A DNA stretch of 64,000 bases from NCBI RefSeq assembly GCF_004681965.1, contig NZ_SMLL01000001.1:186001-250000 (forward strand). The letters run 5' to 3'. Positions 16,378 through 23,806 of this stretch are shown in pieces. The notes under the pieces were generated by a model, which saw nothing but the letters and a program-made list of their open reading frames with translations, had not been told where the DNA came from and searched no databases. The position numbers and the translations under genes were made by a program. This DNA is from Ramlibacter rhizophilus (GTDB taxonomy: Bacteria; Pseudomonadota; Gammaproteobacteria; Burkholderiales; Burkholderiaceae_C). Within the stretch, counting starts at the first letter, position 1. Each line of letters starts with the position of its first letter.

Positions 16378-17736
16378 ATGGACACACCCCAAGACCCCCG
16401 AAGCGGCCGGCTGCGCAAGGCGCCGGAGAGCTTCCTCGATGCCGGCGGCATTGCCACCGTGATGCAGCAGGCGCGAAGCGGCCGGCGCGATTTCCTGCGC
16501 GGCGCCTTCGCCGCGGCGGCTGCCGGCGCGACGGCGCCCGTGGCCCTGGCCCAGAAAGCCGTGGGCGAGGGCGAGGCCGCCATCCTGGAGCTGCCCGAGC
16601 ACACGCGCGGCCTGGGCCAGCCCGTGGTCACCGACGGCTACGGCAAGCCCTCGAAGTACGAGGCCAATGTGCAACGCCGCCAGAGCCCCGGGCTCACGCA
16701 GACGCGCCAGGCCTCGGTCTCGTTCGCACCGCTGCAGTCGCTCTTCGGCATCGTCACGCCCAGCGGCCTGCACTTCGAGCGGCACCACCAGGGCTGGTGG
16801 GACATCGACCCCAGCCAGCACCGCCTGATGGTCAACGGCATGGTCAAGACGCCCAAGGTCTTCACCATGGATGAAATCATGCGGCTGCCTTCGCAGTCGC
16901 GCTTCCACTTCATCGAGTGCGGGGCCAACACCGGCATGGAGTGGGGCAACGTCGCCGTCCCCACGGTGCAGTACTCGCACGGCATGCTGTCCTGCAGCGA
17001 GTTCACCGGCGTGCCGCTGATCACGCTGCTGGAGATGGCCGGGGCGGACCTGAAGAACGGCAAGTTCCTGCTGGCCGAAGGCGCCGACGGCTCGTCCATG
17101 ACCCGCACCATTCCCATGAGCCTGGTGCGCTCGGGCGAGGTGCTGGTGGCCTACGGACAGAACGGCGAGATGCTGCGGCCCGAGAACGGCTATCCCCTGC
17201 GGCTGGTGGTGCCCGGCGTGCAGGGCGTCAGCTGGGTCAAGTACCTGCGCCGCATCGAGGTGGGCGACCAGCCCTATGGCAGCAAGGACGAGGTGCTGCA
17301 CTACGTGGACCTGATGCCCGATGGCACCCACCGCCAGTACACCAGCATCCAGGAGTGCAAGAGCGTGGTGACCACGCCCTCCGGCGGCCAGGTGCTGCTG
17401 GACAAGGGCTTCTACAGCATCTCGGGCCTGGCCTGGTCGGGCCGCGGGAAGATCCGGCACGTGGACGTGTCCGTGGACGGCGGCCGCAACTGGCGGCGCG
17501 CGCGCCTGCAGGGCCCCGTGATGGACAAGTGCCTCACGCGCTTTTCCATCGACTGGGCGTGGGACGGCAAGCCCGCCATCGTGCAAAGCCGTGCGACCGA
17601 CGAGACCGGCTACGTGCAGCCCACTTACCGCCAGCTGCGCGAGGTGCGCGGCTCGCGCTCCATCTATCACAACAACGCCATCCAGAGCTGGCTGGTGCAG
17701 GAAAACGGGGAGGTGCGCAATGTCCAGCTCGCTTAA
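16378..17736 (+). CDS. soxC: Sulfite/sulfane dehydrogenase molybdenum subunit SoxC
   Basis: A 452-residue molybdopterin protein of the sulfite oxidase family. With SoxD it oxidises the sulfane sulfur bound to SoxY, yielding six electrons. A twin-arginine motif (RSGRRDFLRGAF) near residue 40 marks Tat export with folded cofactor. The molybdenum-ligating cysteine 181 lies in HFIECGANTGMEW. The oxidoreductase domain is followed by a C-terminal dimerisation domain (KIRHVDVSVDGGRNWRRARLQ). The start at 16378 has a GAGGAGA site upstream. The 3' end overlaps soxD by 17 nt. Presence of soxCD means complete thiosulfate oxidation to sulfate without obligatory sulfur globules. Confidence 0.95.
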   Translation: MDTPQDPRSGRLRKAPESFLDAGGIATVMQQARSGRRDFLRGAFAAAAAGATAPVALAQKAVGEGEAAILELPEHTRGLGQPVVTDGYGKPSKYEANVQRRQSPGLTQTRQASVSFAPLQSLFGIVTPSGLHFERHHQGWWDIDPSQHRLMVNGMVKTPKVFTMDEIMRLPSQSRFHFIECGANTGMEWGNVAVPTVQYSHGMLSCSEFTGVPLITLLEMAGADLKNGKFLLAEGADGSSMTRTIPMSLVRSGEVLVAYGQNGEMLRPENGYPLRLVVPGVQGVSWVKYLRRIEVGDQPYGSKDEVLHYVDLMPDGTHRQYTSIQECKSVVTTPSGGQVLLDKGFYSISGLAWSGRGKIRHVDVSVDGGRNWRRARLQGPVMDKCLTRFSIDWAWDGKPAIVQSRATDETGYVQPTYRQLREVRGSRSIYHNNAIQSWLVQENGEVRNVQLA

Positions 17737-18820
17737 GGCAGGGTGGGCAGCGCTGCTGCTCGCCGTGGGTGCGACCTGCGCGCAGGCGCAGGCGCCCGCC
17801 GATCCGGCGCAGCGCTTCCCCGGCGTCGGCCGCGCGGCCACGCCGGCCGAAGTGAAGGCCTGGGACATCGACGTGCGGCCCGACTTCAAGGGCCTGCCCA
17901 AGGGCAGCGGCTCGGTCGCCAAGGGGCAGGACGTGTGGGAGGCCAAGTGCGCCTCCTGCCATGGCGTCTTCGGCGAGTCCAACGAGGTCTTCGCGCCCCT
18001 GGTGGGCGGCACCACCGAGGAAGACATCAAGAACGGTCGCGTGGCCAACCTGCGCCGCGCCGACTACCCGGGCCGCACCACGCTCATGAAGCTGGCGCAT
18101 GTCTCCACGCTCTGGGACTACATCAACCGCGCCATGCCCTGGAACGCGCCCAAGTCGCTCAGCGTGGAGGAGGTCTATGCGGTCACCGGCTACCTGCTGC
18201 ACCTGGGCGGCATCGTGCCGGCGGACTTCACGCTCGGCGACGCCAACATCGCCGAGGTGCAGCAGCGCCTGCCCAACCGCAAGGGCATGAGCACCGCGCA
18301 TGCGATGTGGCCCGGCGCCGAACTCGGTGGCGCACGCGCCCCCGACGTGCAGGCCCAGGCCTGCATGAAGGACTGCCCGGTGGAGCCCAAGGTCGCCTCC
18401 ATGCTGCCGGACTTCGCGCGTGACGCGCACGGCAACCTGGCCGACCAGAACCGGCTGGTGGGACCGCAGCGCGGGGCGCGAACGGTGCAGGCCGCCGCGA
18501 AGCCGGCGGCGGCATCCGCGCCAGCCAAGCCGAGCGCCCCGGCGGGCGCCGCCGCCTCCGTTCCCCCGGCGGACGCCGAGCGCGCCCGCGCCCTGGCGCA
18601 GTCCAACAACTGCACCGCCTGCCACGCCGCGGACCGCCGCATCGTGGGGCCCAGCTGGGCCGAGATCGCCGGCAAGCACGCCGGCAAGACCGACTACCTC
18701 AGCGGCAAGATCCGCGCCGGTGGCTCGGGCGTGTGGGGCAGCATCCCGATGCCGCCGCAGTCCCTGGGCGAGGCCGACGCCACGCTGCTGGCGCGGTGGC
18801 TGGCCGGCGGCGCGCCTTGA
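17720..18820 (+). CDS. soxD: Diheme cytochrome c subunit SoxD of sulfane dehydrogenase
   Basis: A 366-residue periplasmic cytochrome, the electron-accepting partner of SoxC. A signal peptide (MSSSLKAGWAALLLAVGATCAQAQ) leads to an N-terminal cytochrome domain with CASCH (C77, C80, H81) and a second with CTACH (C298, C301, H302), joined by an alanine/proline-rich linker (about 255-290). The start at 17720 follows GGGGAGG and lies inside the end of soxC, so translation is coupled. The 81-nt gap to soxY contains a possible separate promoter. Confidence 0.94.
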   Translation: MSSSLKAGWAALLLAVGATCAQAQAPADPAQRFPGVGRAATPAEVKAWDIDVRPDFKGLPKGSGSVAKGQDVWEAKCASCHGVFGESNEVFAPLVGGTTEEDIKNGRVANLRRADYPGRTTLMKLAHVSTLWDYINRAMPWNAPKSLSVEEVYAVTGYLLHLGGIVPADFTLGDANIAEVQQRLPNRKGMSTAHAMWPGAELGGARAPDVQAQACMKDCPVEPKVASMLPDFARDAHGNLADQNRLVGPQRGARTVQAAAKPAAASAPAKPSAPAGAAASVPPADAERARALAQSNNCTACHAADRRIVGPSWAEIAGKHAGKTDYLSGKIRAGGSGVWGSIPMPPQSLGEADATLLARWLAGGAP

Positions 18821-18847
18821 GGCGTGCCCCGGCAGGGGTAATCCCTG

Positions 18848-18879
18848 TTGGTTGCCTACAATCGCTTCATTAGCATGAA
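18848..18879 (+). promoter_or_regulatory. Putative soxY promoter with overlapping inverted repeat
   Basis: TTGGTT (18848-18853) and TAGCAT (18871-18876) are spaced by 17 bp, resembling weak -35 and -10 elements before soxY. The perfect inverted repeat TTCAT-TAGC-ATGAA (18866-18879) covers the -10 element, as expected for a repressor operator. Both calls rest only on sequence pattern. Confidence 0.4.
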
Positions 18880-18901
18880 CTTACATTTGAGGAGACCCGT
18901 C

Positions 18902-19357
18902 ATGCAATCTCGTCGCCAGACCCTGAAGCAGGGCGCCGCCGCCGTCGGCGTGCTCGCTTCCGGCAGCCTGCTGTCCACGCAGGCCCAGGCCTTCACCAAG
19001 GCCGCCTTCGAAGCCAAGACCGTCGCCGACGCCGCCAAGGCCTTCGGCGGCAACTCGCTCACCGAGAGCAAGGACGTCACCATCCAGGGACCCGACATCG
19101 CCGAGAACGGCGCCGTGGTGCCGCTCACGGCCGCCACCACGCTGACGGGCGTCAAGCACCTGCTGCTGCTGGTCGAGAAGAACCCCAACGCCCTGGTCGC
19201 CAAGTTCGACGTGAACGACAGCGTGGTCCCCAGCTTCGGCACCCGCGCCAAGATGGGCCAGTCCTCCGACGTGTACGCGGTGGCCATCACCAACGATGGC
19301 AAGGCGCACTACGCCAAGAAGGAAGTCAAGGTCACCCTGGGTGGCTGCGGCGGTTGA
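18902..19357 (+). CDS. soxY: Thiosulfate-carrier protein SoxY
   Basis: A 151-residue periplasmic carrier. The Tat-type N-terminus (MQSRRQTLKQGAAAVGVLASGSLL) is followed by an immunoglobulin-like domain and the invariant C-terminal GGCGG swinging arm; cysteine 149 holds the sulfur intermediates as thiosulfonate and persulfide. It forms a heterodimer with SoxZ, encoded 33 nt downstream. Start 18902 has a GAGGAGA site. The arm is intact, so the carrier should be functional. Confidence 0.96.
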   Translation: MQSRRQTLKQGAAAVGVLASGSLLSTQAQAFTKAAFEAKTVADAAKAFGGNSLTESKDVTIQGPDIAENGAVVPLTAATTLTGVKHLLLLVEKNPNALVAKFDVNDSVVPSFGTRAKMGQSSDVYAVAITNDGKAHYAKKEVKVTLGGCGG

Positions 19358-19390
19358 ACGAGCATCACGACGAGACCTGAGGAGATCGAC

Positions 19391-19702
19391 ATGGCAGACC
19401 CGATGCGCATCCGCGCCCAATCGCAGAACGGCAACGCGCTGGTGCGCGTGCTCATGAGCCACGAAATGGAAACCGGTCAGCGCAAGGACTCGAGCGGCAA
19501 GACCATTCCCGCCTGGCACATCACCGACGTCACCGTCGCCCACAACGGCAAGACCGTCATGACGGCCGAGTGGGGCCCCGCAGTGTCCAAGAACCCCTTC
19601 CTGCAGTTCACCGTCAAGGGTGCGAAGGCCGGCGACAAGATCGCCGTGACCTGGAAGGACAACAAGGGCGAGACCCGCACCGACGAGGCCACCGTCTCGT
19701 GA
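19391..19702 (+). CDS. soxZ: Thiosulfate-oxidation chaperone-like subunit SoxZ
   Basis: A 103-residue immunoglobulin-fold partner of SoxY. The family blocks MRIRAQSQNGNALVRVLMSHEMETGQRKD and HITDVTVAHNGKTV, then FLQFTVKGAKAGDKI are complete. It has no signal peptide, as usual: it is exported folded with the Tat-targeted SoxY. A GAGGAGATCGAC site precedes the ATG. It lies between soxY and soxA in the standard YZA order. Confidence 0.96.
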   Translation: MADPMRIRAQSQNGNALVRVLMSHEMETGQRKDSSGKTIPAWHITDVTVAHNGKTVMTAEWGPAVSKNPFLQFTVKGAKAGDKIAVTWKDNKGETRTDEATVS

Positions 19703-19761
19703 TTCGCCGCAGCTCCCGGGCCCACGGGCCGGGGGCGCCATTCCAACGGAGGAGACATTCC

Positions 19762-20568
19762 ATGCGAACCCTGCACACATCGCTGGTCGTGGGCGCCGGC
19801 CTGCTGGCCGCCTCGGCTGCCAGCTGGGCCCAGAAGTCCACCATCGAGGCCATCGAGGAATACCGCGCCATGCTGGCCGACGGCAACCCGGCCGAGCTGT
19901 ACGAGATGAAGGGCGAAGAGCTCTGGAAGCAAAAGCGCGGGCCGAAGAACGCGTCGCTCGAGCAGTGCGACCTGGGCAAGGGCCCGGGCGTCGTCAAGGG
20001 CGCCTTCGTCGAGCTGCCGCGCTACTTCGCGGACACCGGCACGGTGCAGGACCTGGAGTCGCGCCTGGTCACCTGCATGGAGCGCCTGCAGGGCTTCGAC
20101 GGCGACAAGATCGCCAAGACCCGCTTCGGGCAGGGCGAGATGGCGAACGTCACCGCGCTGGCCACCTATGTCGCCGCCGCTTCCAAGGGCCTGCCCTTCA
20201 ACCTGCCGCAGGCGCACCCCATGGAGCGCAACTTCTACGAGGCAGGCAAGCGCATCTTCTTCATGCGCGGCGGCACGCACGACTTCTCCTGCGCCTCCTG
20301 CCACGGCGAGGACGGCAAGCGCATCCGCCTGCAGGACCTGCCCAACCTGACCAAGAACCCCGGCGACGGCGTCGGCTTCGCGGCCTGGCCGGCCTACCGC
20401 GTCTCCAACGGCCAGATGTGGAGCATGCAGCTGCGCCTGAACGACTGCTTCCGCCAGCAACGCTTTCCCTACCCCGAGTTCGGCAGCGACGCGCTCACGG
20501 CCCTCAGCAGCTACCTGGGCGTGAATGCCAAGGGCGCCAAGTCGGCGGCCCCGGCCATCAAGCGATAA
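19762..20568 (+). CDS. soxA: L-cysteine S-thiosulfotransferase cytochrome subunit SoxA (monoheme form)
   Basis: A 268-residue periplasmic cytochrome that, with SoxX, joins thiosulfate to the SoxY cysteine. A signal peptide (MRTLHTSLVVGAGLLAASAASWAQ) is followed by an N-terminal cytochrome-like domain without a heme motif, where cysteines 69 and 105 remain and probably form a disulfide. The C-terminal domain has CASCH (C177, C180, H181) and the active-site heme-ligating cysteine 229 in LNDCFRQQRFP. It therefore belongs to the monoheme SoxA class (as in Starkeya), not the diheme class. A GGAGGAGA site precedes the start; soxX follows after 14 nt. Confidence 0.95.
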   Translation: MRTLHTSLVVGAGLLAASAASWAQKSTIEAIEEYRAMLADGNPAELYEMKGEELWKQKRGPKNASLEQCDLGKGPGVVKGAFVELPRYFADTGTVQDLESRLVTCMERLQGFDGDKIAKTRFGQGEMANVTALATYVAAASKGLPFNLPQAHPMERNFYEAGKRIFFMRGGTHDFSCASCHGEDGKRIRLQDLPNLTKNPGDGVGFAAWPAYRVSNGQMWSMQLRLNDCFRQQRFPYPEFGSDALTALSSYLGVNAKGAKSAAPAIKR

Positions 20569-20582
20569 GACGGAGACCCGCC

Positions 20583-21251
20583 ATGAAGCCACTGCACACC
20601 CGAACCCTGCTCCTGGCCGCCGCCACCGTCGCGCTCGCCGGCTGCGCCGGCAGCGCCGCGCAGCAACAGGCTGCCGTCGACCATGACAAGATGGCCAACG
20701 ACATGGTCAAGGCCGCCTTTCGTGACCAGGGCATCGCCAAGGTCGAGCGCGTCACGCAGATCGACGAGACGCTCAAGGCCTGCAACGCCGCCGACGTGGC
20801 CGGCAAGCCGCTGGACGCCGCGACGGCCAAGCGCATCGAGGAAGCCAACCTCAAGACCGTCAAGTGGCCCTCGGACGGCAAGTTCCTGGGCGACTGGAAG
20901 GAAGGCGAGAAGATCGCCCAGAGCGGCCGCGGCATGACCTGGACCGACGCGGCCAACAGCGTCAACGGCGGCAACTGCTACAACTGCCACCAGATCGCCA
21001 AGGAGGAAATCTCCTTCGGCACCATCGGCCCGAGCCTCTACAACTACGGCAAGATCCGCGGCGTCACCGACCCGAGCAGCGCGGCGGCCAAGCCCATCGT
21101 GGAATACACCTGGGGCAAGATCTGGAACGCCAAGGCCTACAACGCCTGCTCCAACATGCCGCGCGCCGGCCACATGGGCACGCTGAACGAACAGCAGGTG
21201 CGCCACATCATGGCGCTGCTGCTGGACCCGGCCTCGCCCGTCAACAAGTAA
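20583..21251 (+). CDS. soxX: L-cysteine S-thiosulfotransferase cytochrome subunit SoxX, apparently lipidated
   Basis: A 222-residue cytochrome c that pairs with SoxA. The heme motif is CYNCH (C132, C135, H136), and the distal methionine lies in SNMPRAGHMG. The N-terminus MKPLHTRTLLLAAATVALAGC is a lipoprotein signal with lipobox LAGC and cysteine 21, so the protein is probably membrane-anchored, whereas many SoxX proteins are soluble. About 80 residues precede the heme domain, longer than in the smallest SoxX forms. A terminator hairpin follows the stop, ending the soxYZAX part of the cluster. Confidence 0.93.
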   Translation: MKPLHTRTLLLAAATVALAGCAGSAAQQQAAVDHDKMANDMVKAAFRDQGIAKVERVTQIDETLKACNAADVAGKPLDAATAKRIEEANLKTVKWPSDGKFLGDWKEGEKIAQSGRGMTWTDAANSVNGGNCYNCHQIAKEEISFGTIGPSLYNYGKIRGVTDPSSAAAKPIVEYTWGKIWNAKAYNACSNMPRAGHMGTLNEQQVRHIMALLLDPASPVNK

Positions 21252-21277
21252 GGCCACCACGGGGCTCATCGAACGAG

Positions 21278-21316
21278 GGGCGCCGCGCTCGCGCACGCGG
21301 GTCGGCGCCCTTTTTT
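21278..21316 (+). terminator. Rho-independent terminator between soxX and soxB
   Basis: Arms GGGCGCCG (21278-21285) and CGGCGCCC (21303-21310) pair perfectly and are followed by TTTTTT (21311-21316). This is the clearest intrinsic terminator in the window. It lies 26 nt after soxX and 28 nt before soxB, so soxB should be expressed by partial read-through or from its own promoter. Confidence 0.82.
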
Positions 21317-21344
21317 CATTCATCGCCGGCACATCCCTCACGCC

Positions 21345-23090
21345 ATGAACCTTTCCAAACGCGACTTCCTGCAGACCCTGGGCGCCGCCTCCGTCGCGGG
21401 GCTCGCGCTGGGCCGCTGGGCCGAGGCCGACGCCGCCACGGCCGCCCAGGGCCTCTACGACATTCCGCGCTTCGGCAACGTGTCCTTCCTGCACATGACG
21501 GACTGCCATGCGCAGCTGCGTCCCATCCACTTTCGCGAGCCGAGCGTGAACCTGGGCGTGGCGGACATGAAGGGCCGCCTGCCGCACCTGGTGGGCGAGC
21601 ACCTGCTCAAGGTCGCAAAAGTGCGCCCCGGCACGGCCGAGGCGCACGCGCTCACCTACCTGGACTTCGAGCAGGCGGCGCGCCGCTACGGCAAGGTGGG
21701 TGGCTTCGCGCACATGGCCACCCTGGTCAAGCGCATGAAGGCCAGCCGCCCGGGCGCGCTGCTGCTGGACGGCGGCGACACCTGGCAGGGCTCGGCCACG
21801 GCGCTGTGGACCAAGGGCCAGGACATGGTCGAGGCGTGCAAGCTCCTGGGCGTGGACGTGATGACCGGCCACTGGGAGTTCACGCTCGGCATGGAGCGGG
21901 TCAAGGAGATCATCGAGAAGGACTTCAAGGGCCAGGTTTCCTTCGTCGCGCAGAACGTCAAGACCAACGACTTCGGCGACCCGGTCTTCGACCCCTACGT
22001 CATCCGAGAGATCAACGGCGTGCCCTGCGCCATCGTCGGCCAGGCCTTTCCCTACACGCCCATCGCCAACCCGCGCTACTTCGTGGCCGACTGGAGCTTC
22101 GGCATCCAGGATGACAACATGCAGAAGGTGGTGGACGAGGCCCGCGCCAAGGGCGCCAAGGTCGTCGTGGTCCTGAGCCACAACGGCATGGACGTGGACC
22201 TCAAGATGGCCTCGCGGGTGACCGGCATCGACGCCATCCTGGGCGGCCACACGCATGACGGCATGCCGGTGGCCAGCATCGTGGCCAATGCCGGCGGCAA
22301 GACCCTGGTGACCAATGCCGGCTCCAACGGCAAGTTCCTGGGCGTGCTGGACTTCGACGTGAAGGACGGCAAGGTGGCGGACTTCCGCTACAAGCTGCTG
22401 CCGGTCTTCGCCAACATGCTCCCGGCCGATGCGGCCATGGACGCGCTCATCACGCGGATCCGCGCGCCCTATGAAGGCAAGCTGGCCGAGCGCCTGGCCA
22501 CCACCGAAGGCACGCTGTACCGGCGCGGCAACTTCAACGGCACGGGCGACCAGCTCCTGCTGGACGCGCTCATGGACGTGCAGGGCGCGCAGATCGCCTT
22601 CTCGCCCGGTTTCCGCTGGGGAACCACGCTGCTGGCCGGCCAGCCCATCACCCGCGAGTGGCTGATGGACATGACCGCCACCACCTACTCCTATGCCACG
22701 GTGAGCGAGCTCTCGGGCGAGATGATCAAGACCATCCTGGAGGACGTGGCGGACAACCTCTTCAACCCGGACCCCTACTACCAGCAGGGCGGGGACATGG
22801 TGCGCGTGGGCGGGCTGCAGTACACCTGCGACCCCACCGCCGACATGGGCCGGCGCATCACGGACATGCGCCTGGGCGGCAAGCCGATCGAGGCCTCGCG
22901 CACCTACAAGGTGGCGGGCTGGGCACCGGTGGCCGAGGAAGCCCGCAGCGCCGGCAACCGCCCCGTGTGGGAGGTGGTGGAGGAGTGGCTCAAGGCCCGC
23001 GGCGGCAAGGTCGCGGCGCGCCAGCCCAACGTGCCCAGGCTGGTGGGGCCGGTGCTGCCCAATCCCGGCTACGCGCCGGTGAAGGTCTGA
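21345..23090 (+). CDS. soxB: Thiosulfohydrolase SoxB
   Basis: A 581-residue di-manganese enzyme of the 5'-nucleotidase family that hydrolyses the sulfonate group from SoxY-bound thiosulfate, releasing sulfate. The metallophosphatase blocks are in order: HMTDCHAQLRP near residue 50, LLDGGDTWQGSAT near 142, GHWEFTLGMERV near 177, LSHNGMDVDL near 280, GGHTHDGMP near 302; a C-terminal 5'-nucleotidase domain follows. The export signal reads SKRDFLQTLGAASVAG, a Lys-Arg variant of the twin-arginine motif. A GlcG-like gene starts 1 nt after the stop. Confidence 0.96.
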   Translation: MNLSKRDFLQTLGAASVAGLALGRWAEADAATAAQGLYDIPRFGNVSFLHMTDCHAQLRPIHFREPSVNLGVADMKGRLPHLVGEHLLKVAKVRPGTAEAHALTYLDFEQAARRYGKVGGFAHMATLVKRMKASRPGALLLDGGDTWQGSATALWTKGQDMVEACKLLGVDVMTGHWEFTLGMERVKEIIEKDFKGQVSFVAQNVKTNDFGDPVFDPYVIREINGVPCAIVGQAFPYTPIANPRYFVADWSFGIQDDNMQKVVDEARAKGAKVVVVLSHNGMDVDLKMASRVTGIDAILGGHTHDGMPVASIVANAGGKTLVTNAGSNGKFLGVLDFDVKDGKVADFRYKLLPVFANMLPADAAMDALITRIRAPYEGKLAERLATTEGTLYRRGNFNGTGDQLLLDALMDVQGAQIAFSPGFRWGTTLLAGQPITREWLMDMTATTYSYATVSELSGEMIKTILEDVADNLFNPDPYYQQGGDMVRVGGLQYTCDPTADMGRRITDMRLGGKPIEASRTYKVAGWAPVAEEARSAGNRPVWEVVEEWLKARGGKVAARQPNVPRLVGPVLPNPGYAPVKV

Positions 23091-23091
23091 G

Positions 23092-23583
23092 ATGACCCGC
23101 ATCCTGATCGCCTTGACCGCCGCCCTGTTCGCGGGCGGCGCGGCGGCCCAGCCGGCCACCTACACGCTCAAGTCCATCACGCCCGAAGCCGCGCTCAAGG
23201 CGGCCCAGGCGGCCCTGCAAAGCTGCAGCAAGAGCGGCTACCAGATCGCGGTGGCGGTGAATGACCGCGGCGGCCATCCGCTGGTCGTTCTGCGCGACCG
23301 CCTGGCCGGCGCGCACACGCCCGAGACGGCCGTGAACAAGGCCTGGACGGCGCTGAGCTTCCGCATGGACACGCTGGCCTTCGCCAAGGTCACGCAGGCC
23401 GGCGAGGAGCCCTCGGGCATCCGCCACCTGCCGCGCGTGGTGGCCATCGGCGGCGGCCGCATGATCGAAGGCGGCGGCGCCATCGTGGGTGCCATCGGCG
23501 TCTCCGGCGCCCCGGGCGGCGAGGCGGACGACACCTGCGCAAAGGCCGGGATCGCGGCCATCCAGGACGAGCTGGACTTCTGA
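23092..23583 (+). CDS. Exported GlcG/HbpS-family (DUF336) protein
   Basis: A 163-residue periplasmic protein with a signal peptide (MTRILIALTAALFAGGAAAQ) and the GlcG/HbpS fold: ALQSCSKSGYQIAVAVNDRGGHPLVVLRD, AVNKAWTALSF, and glycine-rich GGGRMIEGGGAIVGAIGVSGAPGGEADD. Family members bind heme or corrinoids, or have unknown roles, and are frequent passengers of sox and alcohol-oxidation clusters. It begins one nucleotide after soxB, so it is part of that transcript; a sensing or heme-handling role in sulfur oxidation is speculative. Confidence 0.85.
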   Translation: MTRILIALTAALFAGGAAAQPATYTLKSITPEAALKAAQAALQSCSKSGYQIAVAVNDRGGHPLVVLRDRLAGAHTPETAVNKAWTALSFRMDTLAFAKVTQAGEEPSGIRHLPRVVAIGGGRMIEGGGAIVGAIGVSGAPGGEADDTCAKAGIAAIQDELDF

Positions 23584-23587
23584 CTGG

Positions 23588-23700
23588 CTTCACCCCTTCC
23601 CCCTCTGGGGGAAGGCCGGGATGGGGGCCACGCCAGAAGCAGCATCGTCGGCGCGCGGGCCCCCACCCCAACCCTCCCCCAGCGGGGGAGGGGGCAGTCC
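23588..23700. repeat. Second copy of the GC-rich intergenic inverted repeat
   Basis: Directly after the GlcG-like gene lies TTCCCCCTCTGGGGGAAGG (near 23598), the core AGAAGCAGCATCGTCGGCGCG and CCTCCCCCAGCGGGGGAGG (near 23675). It matches the block at 5813-5990 in order and spacing. At this site the hairpins would terminate or protect the 3' end of the soxB transcript. Confidence 0.8.
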
Positions 23701-23806
23701 ACTCTCGCCAGCGAACGAATGCCTCCACACGTTTGAGCTGCAAGCGCCTGTAAGCCAGCCGCCCCTTCGCGCCGGGCTTCACGTACGGTGCGGTGCTGAG
23801 GCTCAC

